64,000 bases of DNA from Mauremys mutica. Lineage: Eukaryota > Chordata > Testudines > Geoemydidae. The position numbers and the translations under genes are program-made. Under the pieces are notes generated by a model, which did no database searches, was not told the origin of the DNA, and saw nothing but the letters and a program-made list of their open reading frames with translations. The DNA lies in contig NC_059075.1 in the NCBI RefSeq assembly GCF_020497125.1, forward strand, positions 66,545,321 through 66,609,320, in the 5' to 3' direction. Below, piece after piece: positions 1 to 10,627 of this stretch (within the stretch, counting starts at the first letter, position 1; every line of letters starts with the position of its first letter).

Positions 1-1123
1 ACATAGGAAATGGTAACAATAGGATGCACTATGAATAACATTGTCCAAAGGGTAAGGATGTGGTTAAAGAGGAATGTTGAATGTTTGAGTGTTTGTAGCA
101 CACATCACTAGTCTGCAGCTGGTATCAGGAAATTCACTTTAAAGCAAAATATTAATTTTAACTACCAATGCAACATTTAGGTCAACAATACCCCAAATGC
201 CCACTTTCATTGAAGGCAGTACCTGAAAGTGGTGGAAGTGTCTACTTTGGAGTCGTCTTATTGTTAAATAAAGCTCATGTGGGTATATTTGATATCAGAA
301 CAGCAACCATAGTCCATTGCACTGCTGGTGTGGGAAATGACCTTGGGACTCTGAGAGTCACGTTGGGTAGCTAAGGGAAGATTACGAGGACTACAGCACT
401 CAACTTCTCAGCACCATTTAGCTCATAAATACAGAATTAGATTGCTGCTTCGTTCCCTCAAGACTGGATGGAAAATGTCACTTGGTTGGCCAACAATTGG
501 GGAAGTAGGTGGGAGAATGAGGATGGCTTCAAATTGAGTAGTGAGTCCATTGTGATAAGAGTGGGTACTGAATGTTCAAATTGCTTGGGGCGTTCCAAAC
601 TGGCGGGAAACAGAAAGCTGCATGTGTTTGATTATATAATTCACCCAGAGTTGGCAGCCTTGTTATAGATGGTTCTTAACATGTACTGCACTGTTGACTC
701 TCTCTCCGAAGGGAGACTGAGAGTTGGGGGAAGAGATGGTGGTAGATTATATTTTTAATAATAACAACCATCTTTAATAAGATTGTAAACATTTGTTTCA
801 TGAATTTTTGCTTGCCCCATAAGTCTCTTTGGGAAATGAGTTGAAAAGGTTTCTACCTGAAAAATTATGCAGGTACATATGGGTAGGAATGTCAGTCCCC
901 AACTAGACACATTTATATGCAGCTCCTTTGCAGTTGTATGTCCAGATGCAAAGCACTAATGTTCAGGCTGCGTTAGGTGTGTGTGCAAATTGGGGGTTTA
1001 TGTGCCTGCAAAGATGCACTGAAACACTGGTGCCATTCTGCAAAGGTACCAGAAAGAATTAATAATCCTCTTTGTCGTGTTTCATAAATGAGTATTTTAA
1101 TTGTGATTGTTTTTTTTAAACAG
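1..1123 (+). other. MAP3K9: MAP3K9 intron, partial
   Basis: This stretch lies upstream of the first visible MAP3K9 exon and ends in a T-rich tract and the acceptor AG at 1122-1123. I looked for the exon that should precede the sequence FQHKFTVQ in the protein and did not find it, so the rest of the gene lies to the left. Reading frames here are short and have no codon pattern or splice sites. I recognise no repeat family in it. Confidence 0.7.
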
Positions 1124-1246
1124 ATTTCCAGCACAAATTCACTGTGCAAGCATCTCCAACCATGGACAAAAGGAAAAGCTTGATCAGTAGTTGTTCCAGT
1201 CCTCCTGCAAGTCCTACCGTCATTCCCAGACTCAGGGCCATACAGT
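1124..1246 (+). CDS. MAP3K9: MAP3K9 exon (C-terminal tail, first in window)
   Basis: The exon is 123 nt, with acceptor ...AAACAG before it and donor GTAAGG after it. The first two bases finish an Asp codon begun in the previous exon. Forty codons follow, reading [20 protein letters not shown] and then a Ser/Pro-rich run ending PRLRAIQ; the last T starts a Leu codon completed in the next exon. I recognise this as the start of the regulatory tail of mixed-lineage kinase 1, a MAP3K with SH3, kinase, leucine-zipper and CRIB domains that feeds the JNK and p38 pathways. MLK tails are targets of proline-directed phosphorylation, and SP sites (SPP, SPT) are visible here. MAP3K10, 11 and 21 are related, but the wording of this exon and the later ones fits MAP3K9 best. 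Recognition is from memory of the family, not a search. Confidence 0.92.
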
Positions 1247-2265
1247 GTAAGGAGCTTGCTATAACATTGAACTTGGGAAGAATATAATATGTCTAGCAGG
1301 CGCTGCAGTGGGGTGTTGAGTCTTGTTTAGGAAAGGCCTATAAACATACCTGAATGAAGTCTAACTGTGGGGAGTAGGTGGGGAATGTTCCTTCTCCCAG
1401 AAATTGAACCTCACTTGTTTGTGTTTCTGGGCACTTGCTGATTGATTGTATTGGAAGTATATTTCTCGGGGATACAGCCTGCTTGCTATAACTGAATGTA
1501 TGGGATATATTTGGAAGTTCAGAATGTATTTTTGAGGTGGATCAGCTGAATAGGCTGAAAGAGAACTGTGTGGCAAAGGAATGGAAATTGTTTGGTAAAA
1601 ACATTTCAAGAAAAATGAAAGCAATTGGTGTGGGAATGTGGCCCTGTCATAACAAGCAGTGGAGACCTTACAGGGGATACAAGTACATTTGGAAGAGCAA
1701 TATGAAGGTAGTGTTGCCTAGTGATTAGTGTGGGTCTCAGCACAATGAGAGTTGGATTTCTATTCTCTTGTTGGCAGTTTTAGAAGAGAACCTAAGGATT
1801 AAATAGGCTATGAAGGGCCTCTCAAGGTGCTCTTTCCGGCTCAGGATTGAGGCATGATAAAGGAGGATTACACAGCCATTGCCTTTGCCAAACCTCTTTT
1901 GGGTTTGTATTCTATTCCCTACTTTGCCACAGATTTCCTGTGAGACCCCATGGCAAGCTACTTAACCTCTGTGCCAGTTTCTCCATCTCTAAAATAAGGA
2001 TTAAAACAAATCTATCTGTGTCATGTGGGTGTTGTGTGGCTAAATTGTTTGATGTTGGTGAGCACCTCACACTCTTCAGGTGGTTGGTTAAGTAGTGTTA
2101 GTACATTTCCTTCAGGGTCTGTAGCATTGTGCCTTGCTTCTCTTTTCACCAGTGCTGCAGAGTGCTACATTGCCACTCAGGCAATGCTCAGGCAGCATTT
2201 TGTGTTTTTCCTGCCCCACATGCCCATCCTTTCTCTCTCCCCCACCCATTTATTGGTTTCCGTAG
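1247..2265 (+). other. MAP3K9: MAP3K9 intron with a MIR fragment
   Basis: This intron runs from donor GTAAGG to acceptor TTTCCGTAG. Apart from the MIR-like piece at about 1893-2060 I recognise nothing in it. The open frames at 1537-1728 and 1361-1624 have no supporting signals. Confidence 0.75.
1893..2060 (+). repeat. MIR-type SINE fragment
   Basis: The stretch reading GGCAAGCTACTTAACCTCTG, then CAGTTTCTCCATCT, then AAAATAAGGATTAA follows the core of amniote MIR SINEs (in MIR: caagtcacttaacctctctgtgcctcagtttcc). It is well diverged, so the ends are approximate. Confidence 0.75.
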
Positions 2266-2419
2266 TGACACCTGGCGAAAGCGGCAAAGCATGGGGATGC
2301 AACTCAGTCCTACAGAAGGAGGAAGGAGAGGAGGAAGAGAAGAGAAGCCAGAAGAAGAAAGGGCGTACCTGGGGACCAAGTTCTCTTTGTCATAAGGAGT
2401 TAGCTGCAGGAGAAGATGG
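2266..2419 (+). CDS. MAP3K9: MAP3K9 exon (acidic/basic Lys-rich segment)
   Basis: The exon is 154 nt, with acceptor CCGTAG and donor GGTAAG. Joined to the previous exon it reads L-TPGESGKAWGCNSVLQ, an acidic stretch KEEGEEEEKRSQ, a basic stretch KKKGRTWG, and then KELAAGEDG. The alternating acidic and basic runs are characteristic of this part of MLK1 and probably act as charged linker and nuclear-localisation-like sequence (inference). The last GG is completed by C from the next visible exon to give Gly. Mammalian MAP3K9, as I recall it, has about two dozen extra residues between this exon and the one beginning [12 protein letters not shown] did not find them in the 8-kb intron, so they may be an alternative exon that is lost or too diverged to spot. 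Confidence 0.92.
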
Positions 2420-2589
2420 GTAAGAACAAACAGGGAGGGTCTTGGGGGAAGTGTGAGTGGCCAAAGTTTTCTGAACTTTAAAGCTGCTTATGAGCACTTG
2501 GTTCTCAGAAGGGCTGCCTGGTAAAACTCCAGCTCTGTCCTGCAGATCTGCCACAATTTTCAGCTGAAATAATTATTTATCCATTGTCT

Positions 2590-2830
2590 CACAGACATTA
2601 GAGATAGAAGAAACAGGTAAAGTCTCATCTAATCCATCCTCAGAGGTCCAGTGCAGCATTGTTTTCAACGTGCTTTCCAGTACTTCGTCCAGGGTAGATT
2701 TAAAGTGGTGGGTTTTTTTCCGTTTTGCTTAGGAGACTATTGCACAGCCAATAACTCTCAGATATTAGGTGAATTTTCCTGATATTCAGTCTAAATTTTC
2801 TGTAGCTCGATATCCTCCAGCTTCTAATTA
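2590..2830 (-). repeat. old CR1/L3-type LINE 3' fragment (antisense)
   Basis: The wording 'ctcatctaatccatcctcag...' and, 180 bp on, 'ttttcctgatattcagtcta' is the reverse of the 3' part of CR1-type LINEs. It is strongly diverged, so ends and subfamily are uncertain. Confidence 0.6.
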
Positions 2831-3639
2831 TACCCCTTTTGCACTACCCTGAAATATTCTTCTCCATCCTTCGTATTTATACCCTTCGAATACATATTTT
2901 CCTTCTCTTGTGTAGTATTATTAAGCTGGTACTAGAGGAGCCAGGTAGATATTTTTTCAGCCTTTTTAAAAAGTATGTGTGTACTTGTTGTGCCAAGTCT
3001 GCTGCTGTTGATTTCTATTCTGTGGTTCCAGTCTTACGTGAAGACTGTATACCAGGATTCAGACCTCAGCATTTTTGTGATGCTGCTTTAAAAGATTAGT
3101 TTTTATTTTTAATGATATGATTAAAAAATCTGAGGTGACTTGATGCCTCATAGGTTTGAAGATTGGATATAGAGCCTTTCACCCCTAGGTTGCTAGTCTG
3201 GATGCAGCCCAGATTTGTAGAGGAAAAAAATCTGATAGCTGGTCAGTAGCCTATCTGAAATGAGTCTGGAATCTGTTAGTTTGCCAAATTCCTGGAAGAC
3301 AAGTGTCCATATAACAAACCTGCCCACCAAAATTGACATTGATTGCCCCTCGCAGAAAAGCCCAGGATTGAATGGTCCATGGAAATTCAATTACAATCGC
3401 CCTTAAATGGTGGTCTTTCTAGCCCAGGCTTTTGAGGCATATTAGCAGGACAATGTGGAGAGAGCCTGCAAGGCCACTACTCAAGCTGTATCTGTTCTGT
3501 AGATAACTCTTGAAAATGAATGCCTTTATTTATATCACAGTCCCATAGCTTTCACCAGCATTCCATTTAAAAGGGGGAGGAAAAAATGTTGATAGTTGAA
3601 AAATGCTTCTGCCTTGAAGTCCAGAAGCCTTTTGTTGGA

Positions 3640-3755
3640 ACTCTGAGAGGGTTGGAACTCTGATTTAGTTGGTGTTGGTCCTGCTTTGAGCAGGGGATTG
3701 GACTAGATGACCTCTCGAGGTCTCTTACAACTCTAATATTCTATGATTCTAAAAC
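3640..3755 (+). repeat. CR1 LINE 3' tip
   Basis: This contains TTGGACTAGATGACCTCTCG, AGGTCTCTTACAACTCTAAT and the terminal ATTCTATGATTCTA octamer repeats that end CR1 elements. It is a 5'-truncated copy of about 115 bp. Confidence 0.88.
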
Positions 3756-4365
3756 CTCTTCATCTCTTCCACTTCTCCTCTCCAAGACAACAGCTGGAAA
3801 GGGTGAAGCATCTATTGTGCACAGGGAGCTAGAAGGATGGGATTTGCCAGTTTCCTAAGACTGGTTGAAATTAACTTAATCCTGTTCCCTGCAAAACTGA
3901 GGTGCTATCTCTGTAACTGACTGTTCATCTCTTACTGAGGAACTCAGTAAGGTCACAGCATTGTACAGAGCAGCATCTGGAACATAGTGACTATTTTGCT
4001 GAATGGGCAATGCAGTGAATATATGATGAGCCCTTGCTGCTCATTGAAATCGTGCCAGACTGAGAGGCTCTTCAAAGCAAACAGAGCTGCAATAAGCTGC
4101 AGTCACTCTAAGGCACGCTGCCCACTTTTATTTTATTTTTGGTTAGTTAAAGGTAAATTTTAAGGCTCACTCACTTAAGTGCCAGACATAGGTAAAAAAT
4201 CCCCTTGCAAGCTTTTCGCACAGAGCTGTGCCAGTGCTCTTTAATTCTGGCTAACAACATTCTTGTCATTTCAGTTGTCTACATAGCTCTCTGCCAAGGC
4301 ATCTTGAATCCTTATTTCCTTTATCCTTTGCCATGTCTTTTCCAACAGGGATTTAAAAAAAAAAA

Positions 4366-4626
4366 GAAGTTGATAAATTGGAGAGGGTTCAGGGAAGAGC
4401 CATGAGAATGATTAAAGGATTAAAAGACCCGTATTATAGTGATAGACTCAAGGAGCTCAATCTGTTTAGCTTAACAAAGAGAAGGTTATGGGATGACTTG
4501 ATTACCATATAAGTACTTACATGATGAACAAATATTTGATAATGAGCTCTTCAGTTTATCAGTGAAAGATATAACACAATCCAATGGCTGGAAGCTGAAG
4601 GTAGACAAATTTGGGGGGGTGGAGGG
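4366..4626 (+). mobile_element. CR1 LINE ORF2 fragment, left part of a split copy
   Basis: Translation gives KLERVQGRAMRMIKG, then LKELNLFSLTKRRLWDDLIT, which is the C-terminal region of CR1 ORF2, followed by degenerate sequence. The copy is interrupted at 4626 by a hAT element and resumes at 6028. The last 8 bases, GTGGAGGG at 4619-4626, are the left target-site duplication. Confidence 0.88.
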
Positions 4627-6027
4627 CAGGGGTGAGCTGGAGCCGGTTCGCACGGGTTCGCGCGAACCCGTTGTTAAATTTAGAAGCGGTTTTAGAACCG
4701 CTTGTTAACTAGCTTCCCTGCGAGGGAAGCTTTGATGGGCTCTGCCTGGGAAGCCTGTAATTCCTCCTCCCGGCTGCCGGGGGGCGCTGCGCTGTGCTGC
4801 GAGAGCCATGTGAGCTGTCTCCTGGCCCTGTTGCTGCTCCTGCTCTTTGGACCTCTGGCCCTGGGGCTCCTGCTGCTGCCTGGTGAGTCCCCGGCTGCCT
4901 CCCGCTGCTCCCAGCCCCCCCCCCCCCCCCGTGAGTATCTGCGCCCCTCCCCCAGCCAGCCCCTGCCCCCAGCCAGCCCCTGCCCACAGCCGCCCACAGC
5001 CACCCCCCTGCCCCCAGCCACCCCTAGCCGCCCCCTGCCCCTAGCTGCCCCCAGCCACCCACAGCAGCCCCCTGCCCGCAGCCACCCCTAGCCGCCCCCT
5101 GCCCGCAGCCACCCCCAGCCCCCAGCCAGCCCCTGCCGCAGCCACCCCCAGCCCCACCCTCTGCCCACAGCCGCCCTCTGCCCGCAGCCAGCCCCTGCCA
5201 CAGCCACCCCCCTGCCCCCAGCCACCCCCAGCCAGCCCCTGCCCCCAGCCAGCCGCAGCCACCCCCCTGCCCCCAGCCAGCCCCTCCCCCGCCTTCCCTG
5301 CCCCCAGCCACCCCCCTGCCCCCAGCCAGCCCCTGCCCCCAGCCAGCCCCTGCCCCCAGCCAGCCCCTGCCCCCAGCCACCCACAGCCACCCCCTGCCCG
5401 CAGCCACCCCCTGCCCACAGCCACCCGCAGTGCCCACAGCCACCCGCAGCCCGCCCGTCTGCATCACCTGCCCACAGCCAGCCCGTGTCACTCCCTGCCT
5501 CCAGCTAGCCCTGCCCCACGCCCCTATCTGCAGCCAGCCCCACATCCACTGGTTCCCTGCAGTTCCCAGGGCAGTAACCCTGCACACCTGCTTTAATGAG
5601 GGGGGGGGGGCAGGGAGCAGCTGGGACCCACACATGTGCACACCCTAGAGTGACCAGACAGCAAGTGTGAAAAATCGGGATGGGGGTGAGGGGTAATAGG
5701 AGCCTATATAAGAAAAAGACCCAAAAATTGAGACTGTCCCTGATCACCACCCACACATGTGAAACGGAGCTCATTTCTAGTTCAGCCCCATCTTTTTAAA
5801 AAAGAACTTTAGGTAGGGTTAAAATATATCTGTATTTTCCTGGACATGTCAGGCTTTTCGGTTCTTAATCACCTCCTGGGAAAATATGGACGTATGGTAA
5901 CCCTATTGGTACAAAAAATACATGCTGTCGCACATCCCTTAAATCAGAACTTTTTATAGGGAACCCGTTGTTAAATCAGAACTTTTTATAGGGAACCCGT
6001 TGTTAAGATTTTGGCAGCTCTACACTG
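4627..6027. mobile_element. 1.4-kb non-autonomous hAT element inserted in CR1
   Basis: The element begins CAGGGGTGAGCTGGAGCC and ends with the complement of CAGTGTAGAGCTGCC. It is flanked on both sides by the 8-bp duplication GTGGAGGG (4619-4626 and 6028-6035), which is the hAT signature. No transposase frame is present. Inside are short internal repeats around AACCCGTTGTTAA at both ends, a C-rich minisatellite (about 4948-5530), a stretch reading 'gagtgaccagacagcaagtg' near 5647, and another resembling a separate MITE near 5815-5912. The long open frames across the C-rich part are compositional. Confidence 0.85.
4948..5530. repeat. C-rich minisatellite inside the hAT element
   Basis: Variants of CCCCTGCCCCCAGCCA (about 16-18 bp), mixed with CCACCC and CCGCCC spacers, are repeated several dozen times. 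The minus strand is rich in runs of four to five G and so could form G-quadruplexes. It keeps open frames in several registers on both strands, giving spurious Pro-rich or Gly-rich ORFs. Confidence 0.85.
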
Positions 6028-6214
6028 GTGGAGGGGGAAATAAATTTTTAACAATGAGAGTGGTAACCATTGGAACAGTTTACTACTGGTTGTGGTGGAT
6101 TCTCAGTCACAGGCAATTTTTAAATCAAGATTGGATGTTTTTCTAAAAGAGATCCTCTAGGAATTTTTTCAAACAAGTTCTGTATGCTTTGTTTTACCAA
6201 AGGTCAGACTAGAT
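6028..6214 (+). mobile_element. CR1 LINE, right part of the split copy
   Basis: After the second GTGGAGGG, the CR1 3' UTR continues with 'ggaacagtttactac', 'gattggatgtttttctaaaa' and 'aggtcagactagat'. It then stops abruptly at a hAT-like end (CAGTGGTTCTTAAACT) at 6215, so the CR1 3' tip is missing. Confidence 0.82.
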
Positions 6215-6800
6215 CAGTGGTTCTTAAACTTATTTGATTTGGGCCCACCTTCTGTGTGTCTGTAGTCCTTTATACTCCCCGCCCACACCCACCCCCTCAC
6301 CCACACAAATACATTTACCATCACCCAGCTCTCAAGGCAGAGCGGAGAGCCACGGCTGCTCACTGGTGCTCAGCTCTGAAGGCAGCGCCATGCCAGCAGC
6401 AGCAGAGAAGTAAGGGTGGCAATGTGAAAAGTGATATTCATCAATATCACTTTTCACAGCAGACTTAATGCCTCGTTGCCACCCTTACTTCTGCGCTGCT
6501 GCTGCCACTCCAGGGCTGACAGCTGGAGCCCTGCCACCTCCAGGTGAGGGATTGGGTGGGAGGAAGAAAGAGCCCAGGCTGCCTCCCTGTAAGGGATTGG
6601 TGCGGGGAGCGCCCAAGCCTGGGCTGCCTCCCAGTCAGAGATTGAGGGGAGGGGAAGGAGAGCCTGAGCCTGGGTGGTGAGACTCTGACTGTCCCTTTTA
6701 TCCCCACCTCCCGGGGGTGCATGTTCCTTTTGCACGAGCCCCAGCTACTTGGGGCTGATAGCCAGAGCTCCTGGGTGGGGGGGAACCTGCACTCTAAATT
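6215..6800. mobile_element. truncated hAT-like element with internal hairpin
   Basis: It opens with CAGTGGTTCTTAAACTTAT, a hAT/Charlie-type terminal sequence. A strong internal inverted repeat occupies 6394-6504: outer arms of 29 bp with two mismatches, and an inner 16-bp perfect stem (6423-6438 / 6443-6458) with a 4-nt loop. I could not find the opposite terminus or an 8-bp duplication, so the right end is approximate and the copy is probably truncated. Confidence 0.65.
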
Positions 6801-7204
6801 CAAGTTTGTATAAAGCCAGTCAGTGAAAAATGACAGTGATTATTTTTATCCTTTTAAAGCTTGTCTATGAACTGCAGAGATATGCATACCTGATAACAGG
6901 CTGATATGCTGAACTGGCAGGGGCTGATTAAGGCTGAACATAACTTGGAACAGTGTCATGACATTTACATTGTGACGTTTGATATTTACTTTAGGGTGTG
7001 TGATGGAAACCCTTAGTCTTCTAATTCTGAGCCCCATTAGCCCTAGTAGACCTCAAGTCAGCTGATAGAGTGACCTGGCCTCAGCCTGCTGTTGCGACAT
7101 GGGAGATTTTTGTTCTGCCTAGGGATAGACACTTTCAGGTTTTCATACCAGCGGTTGGGTTGTTAGTGTTTGTGTGATTTTAATGTTCTTTTGGACTGAA
7201 GGTG

Positions 7205-7465
7205 ACATTTATGGTAGCTATAGGCCCTTGAGCTGTGATCCCTTTCAGATCTCGCAAGGCAAGCAGGACATAACCTGATCAATACATAGATGAGGGACTT
7301 TCAAAGAAAATCCGTTTGCTGCAAAAAGTGGTGTTGGAAATTCAGTAGCAGACATGCTCTCCTGCATCAGTACTGTACCAATGCCCCAGCATGGTGTTTA
7401 AAGGACAGTGTACTGTTGGAGACTCTCTCTTTCAGATGAGACATTATTAAGGATCCCATTATATG
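7205..7465 (+). repeat. 5S rRNA-derived SINE (SINE3-like)
   Basis: The first ~110 bp follow the skeleton of 5S rRNA: CAGATCTCGCAAGGCAAGCA (5S: gatctcggaagctaagcagg), then a decayed 'agtacttggatgggagac' counterpart. The SINE body follows, with AAGTGGTGTTGGAAATTCAG and 'ccaatgccccagcatgg'. The internal RNA polymerase III promoter of 5S would have driven the founder; this copy is diverged. A second copy lies at 39640-39965. Confidence 0.72.
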
Positions 7466-8989
7466 TTTGGCAATTTACTGACCAAATGAGATCTAATCAA
7501 CTCACAGGCTAAAGAAGGAGCTTGTAGGAATTCCCAAGGAGAGGGATAACAGGTTTTCTAGTAGGAAGGGAAGCTGAGGAGGTTGAATGTAGTTACTACT
7601 TTCTCATAACATAAATATATGAATACCTTATCAACTTTCCCACCCAAACTGAAAAAATCTAAACCTAGCCCCCTCCCTTCCAAAAAAAAAAAGGTGCTGG
7701 GGTGGGGGTGGAAGTAAAGTAGGTTGTTTGGCTGCTAGTGCTGTCAACTAGTACTGTTCCAGAGGTGATGTGCTTTAGCAAGTGGAATATATACGTTGAA
7801 CTGCTTTCAAGCGCACCCTAGTGGCGTATATGTTGTGCAGCAGTCTCGTTGTCAGGCCTGCAGGGACTGTAGGTAGCAATGTTTGTAATTTGGGTGGGAG
7901 TGAAATGGTAAAAGAATGTAAGAATGAGGTGAAAATAATAATTAGTCAACTTCAGAAAAGTCTTGGAATTATTCTGATCGCTCCTAGTCTTCATATTCAA
8001 AGTAAGGCTCACTTTCAGTGCCAATGAATCTTCGACCTCTGCTTTTTTATGAAGGAAGCTGTGTCTAGAAGGAGGCATAGAGAAGCAGATGAAGTTGATG
8101 TGTCGTGCTGTGCCACAAAGGGCAGCCCAGAACACCCCTGTAATCTTCAGGGATATCAGGACGAAGGTGAAGGCTAGACTGACAATAGTTGTGCATTATT
8201 CACTGTTTTGCTGTTTACCGTCTGTATGCATTGAGAACCTAGTACATACCCTTCCAACTCCATGGAGAAAGACTCCGTATTAATTGTCTATATACCGTAT
8301 AAAAGACCTTGGCATTTACCCTTGGGGTGAGCATAGTGCCCCCTCTTCTTTTTGCTTGCATTGACCATCTATCCATTCCTTAATGTCTCCTCTGTGTTTG
8401 TTTATCCAGGTGTATATATAAGTGGGATGCTTAAATATAACTAAAGCTACCAGGTTGTTTTATCACATAGTTACAGCACATCTTGGGATGAATAAATCAT
8501 GATATAGAATTTTGTCCTTGTATAGGTCACCCCATCAATCACAGTCTTGTTGCCAAGTCATAGGGACACCTTCCATTGGGACATAAGATCAACACTACGC
8601 TGACTGGGTTCAAACTCATGGCAGGATATTGCACACACTCTAGTGGGAATGATTAATGTGGAAGAATGAAATATCTCAAGACCGATGAGAACAGAATGCT
8701 TTTAATGTAATTTAAAACTATGCCCCTAAATTGGAAATAATATTTGTGGTTCTAAGATATTACAACAGTCGTTACCCAACTGATCATGTGCAAAATCAAG
8801 TGTAGTCTTTGCAATTTTGCTACAAAAAGATAGTCCTCTGTCCAGTGAGCTACAGGAGCACCTTAATTAAATAGAGAGTAAAGGAAATCCATACCCACAC
8901 AATGAAATCTGTAATAATAATACTTTGAGATCCAGATCCTAGGTGAAAGGCACTAAAAAGTGCAGAGTGCCTCCAGTAATGAATTAAGC

Positions 8990-9165
8990 TTCATGAGAAC
9001 CCTGGAAGGAGGTCAGTATCATTCCCACTTTATAGATTTGTGAAACAAGCACAGGAGAATTGTATGATTTCCCCAAGATCACACAAGTCAACAACACAGG
9101 TAGGAATATAACCCAGATCTCCTGATCTGCACTCTCATTCTCTGACCATTAAACATGCTCTTTCC
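8990..9165 (-). repeat. MIR SINE fragment (antisense)
   Basis: This reads 'attcccactttatagatttg', then 'ccccaagatcacacaagtca', then 'cccagatctcctgatctgca' and 'aaacatgctctttccc'. It is the usual antisense wording of MIR. Confidence 0.8.
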
Positions 9166-10203
9166 CAGCCCATTGAGATAATGTGTACACATCCATAGTA
9201 CAGTGATTGCTGACCTTGCTTTGTCGGCATGGTTAGATCTCCTCTCTCTCAGCTTCTGACTCTCTTAGCTGGGTCTTATACACTTCACAGCTTAGGGGAA
9301 GAGCTAACTTTAGGAGTTTGAAGGGAGTCGCTTCAAATCTGCAAGTCCAGATAGTACAAGACAATTAATGGGTGCTGATATCCTTGCTGATGTGCCAAAA
9401 AGTTGCACCACTGAAAGTTCTGACATTCGCAGTGGCTTGACAGTGGGCCCTAGGAAGTAAACAATGTGATGGTAACAAGCTTGTGTGGATGGAAAGTAAA
9501 GATCCATCTGGGCCACAAAAAGTTTGCCTGCAGATCCTAACTCCCCTAAAGTTTGAGTTTGGATTAGAGCTTTTAGTTCTGGCCCATATTTAGAAGAAAA
9601 TGAATGATACAGTCATACACTATATGGCTGCATTGACTGTTGGGTCTGTAGTATAGTCATTCCAAGGTGTACTGGTGTTACACGTGTGACTATTACCACT
9701 GTTAACTGGTTGCTCTAAAATTGTTTTTTGGAAAGGGTTAAATATACAAGGCATGACCTTGGCACATCCCATTCCCTGCAGTGATTTTCAGCTTTCATTA
9801 TTGCTTTGTGTTTTATGCTGAAATATTCTTGGAGATTAATTTTCTTTGCTTGCTATATATTGTTGCACCTGCCTTAAAATGTGAGTTGCAACATTTTGGT
9901 AAAAGAACTGAGTTTTGCTTAGTTTCTGTATCTTCTATAATTGCCTCTGCATGTTCTGTTAAAATGGTATTTTGTAAAGTCCGGCACCCCCACACATCAC
10001 TGACTCTCAGCAGACATCCCTGTGCTTGCCACATTGTAGTACAGTAGGAGAGATGCTTTTTCATTTTTTTTCTTTAGTGGTGGAAACATGTCATTGTTGC
10101 AAAATGTCTTACTTCAGGAGGGCATTAGCTCTGTCTATGTGGAGATGAATTGGCCCAGGTTGGCAGTCCTAAACGGAACAGTATTTGGAAATGTAGGGGA
10201 GAA

Positions 10204-10500
10204 GAGTCATAAGAAAGGCCATACTGTGTCAGACCAGTGGTCCATCTAGCTTAGTATCCTATCTTCTGACAGTGATCAGTGCCAGATGCTTCAGAGGGAG
10301 TGAACAGAACCAGTTCATCAAGTGATCCATCCCCTGTCTCAGGTTCTAGCAGTCAGAGGTTCAGGAATGCTTAGAGCATGGGGTTGCATCCTTGATTATC
10401 TTAGATTCATCAATGGCTATTAGCCATCCTCCATTAACTTATTTAATTCTTTTTTGAACTCGGTTATATTAGTCTTGTGTAATACATATTTTTCCCTGTC
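10204..10500 (-). repeat. CR1 LINE 3' end (antisense)
   Basis: CCATACTGTGTCAGACCAGT, then GGTCCATCTAGCTTAGTATC, then GATCAGTGCCAGATGCTTCA and 'caatggctattagccatcct' form the reverse complement of the 3' end seen in sense orientation at 42600-42765. The copy sits just before the exon at 10515. Confidence 0.88.
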
Positions 10501-10514
10501 TTTTCCTCCTCCAG

Positions 10515-10627
10515 CCTGAAGTCTCTGGTAGATGGATACAAACAATGGTCATCTAGTGCTCCAAACCTAGGGAAGGTCCAGAGAACTACACCTGCCGTGC
10601 CAGGATTCACCAGCCTAGCAGAGATGG
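10515..10627 (+). CDS. MAP3K9: MAP3K9 exon ([11 protein letters not shown] segment)
   Basis: The exon is 113 nt, with acceptor CTCCTCCAG and donor GGTAAGG. It reads (G)[20 protein letters not shown], then [17 protein letters not shown], with the final G starting a Glu codon. The [18 protein letters not shown] block is one of the best conserved parts of the MLK1 tail. Phases at both junctions are consistent (one base carried in, one carried out). The following intron contains unspliced open frames (10661-11243) without coding support. Confidence 0.93.

Larger units (their letters stand above)
2420..10514 (+). other. MAP3K9: MAP3K9 large intron with nested transposons
   Basis: This 8.1-kb intron runs from donor GTAAGAAC to acceptor CTCCTCCAG. 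It contains an old antisense CR1 piece (about 2590-2830), a CR1 3' tip (3640-3755), a CR1 split by a hAT insertion (4366-6214), a hAT-like hairpin block (6215-6800), a 5S-like SINE (7205-7465), a MIR (8990-9165) and an antisense CR1 3' end (10204-10500). I recognise nothing in 2831-3639, 7466-8989 or 9166-10203. Confidence 0.8.

Noticed and set aside
4702..5091. 129-codon frame with a Leu-rich, signal-peptide-like start
   Set aside because: Lies in the same hAT element and runs into the C-rich array; no stop-to-start context or splice support. The Leu run comes from CTGCTGCTCCTG simple sequence.
5024..5641. 205-codon Gly/Trp-rich open frame on the minus strand and its overlapping frames
   Set aside because: It is open in several registers because the DNA is a C-rich tandem array inside a hAT element; no codon signal or homology.
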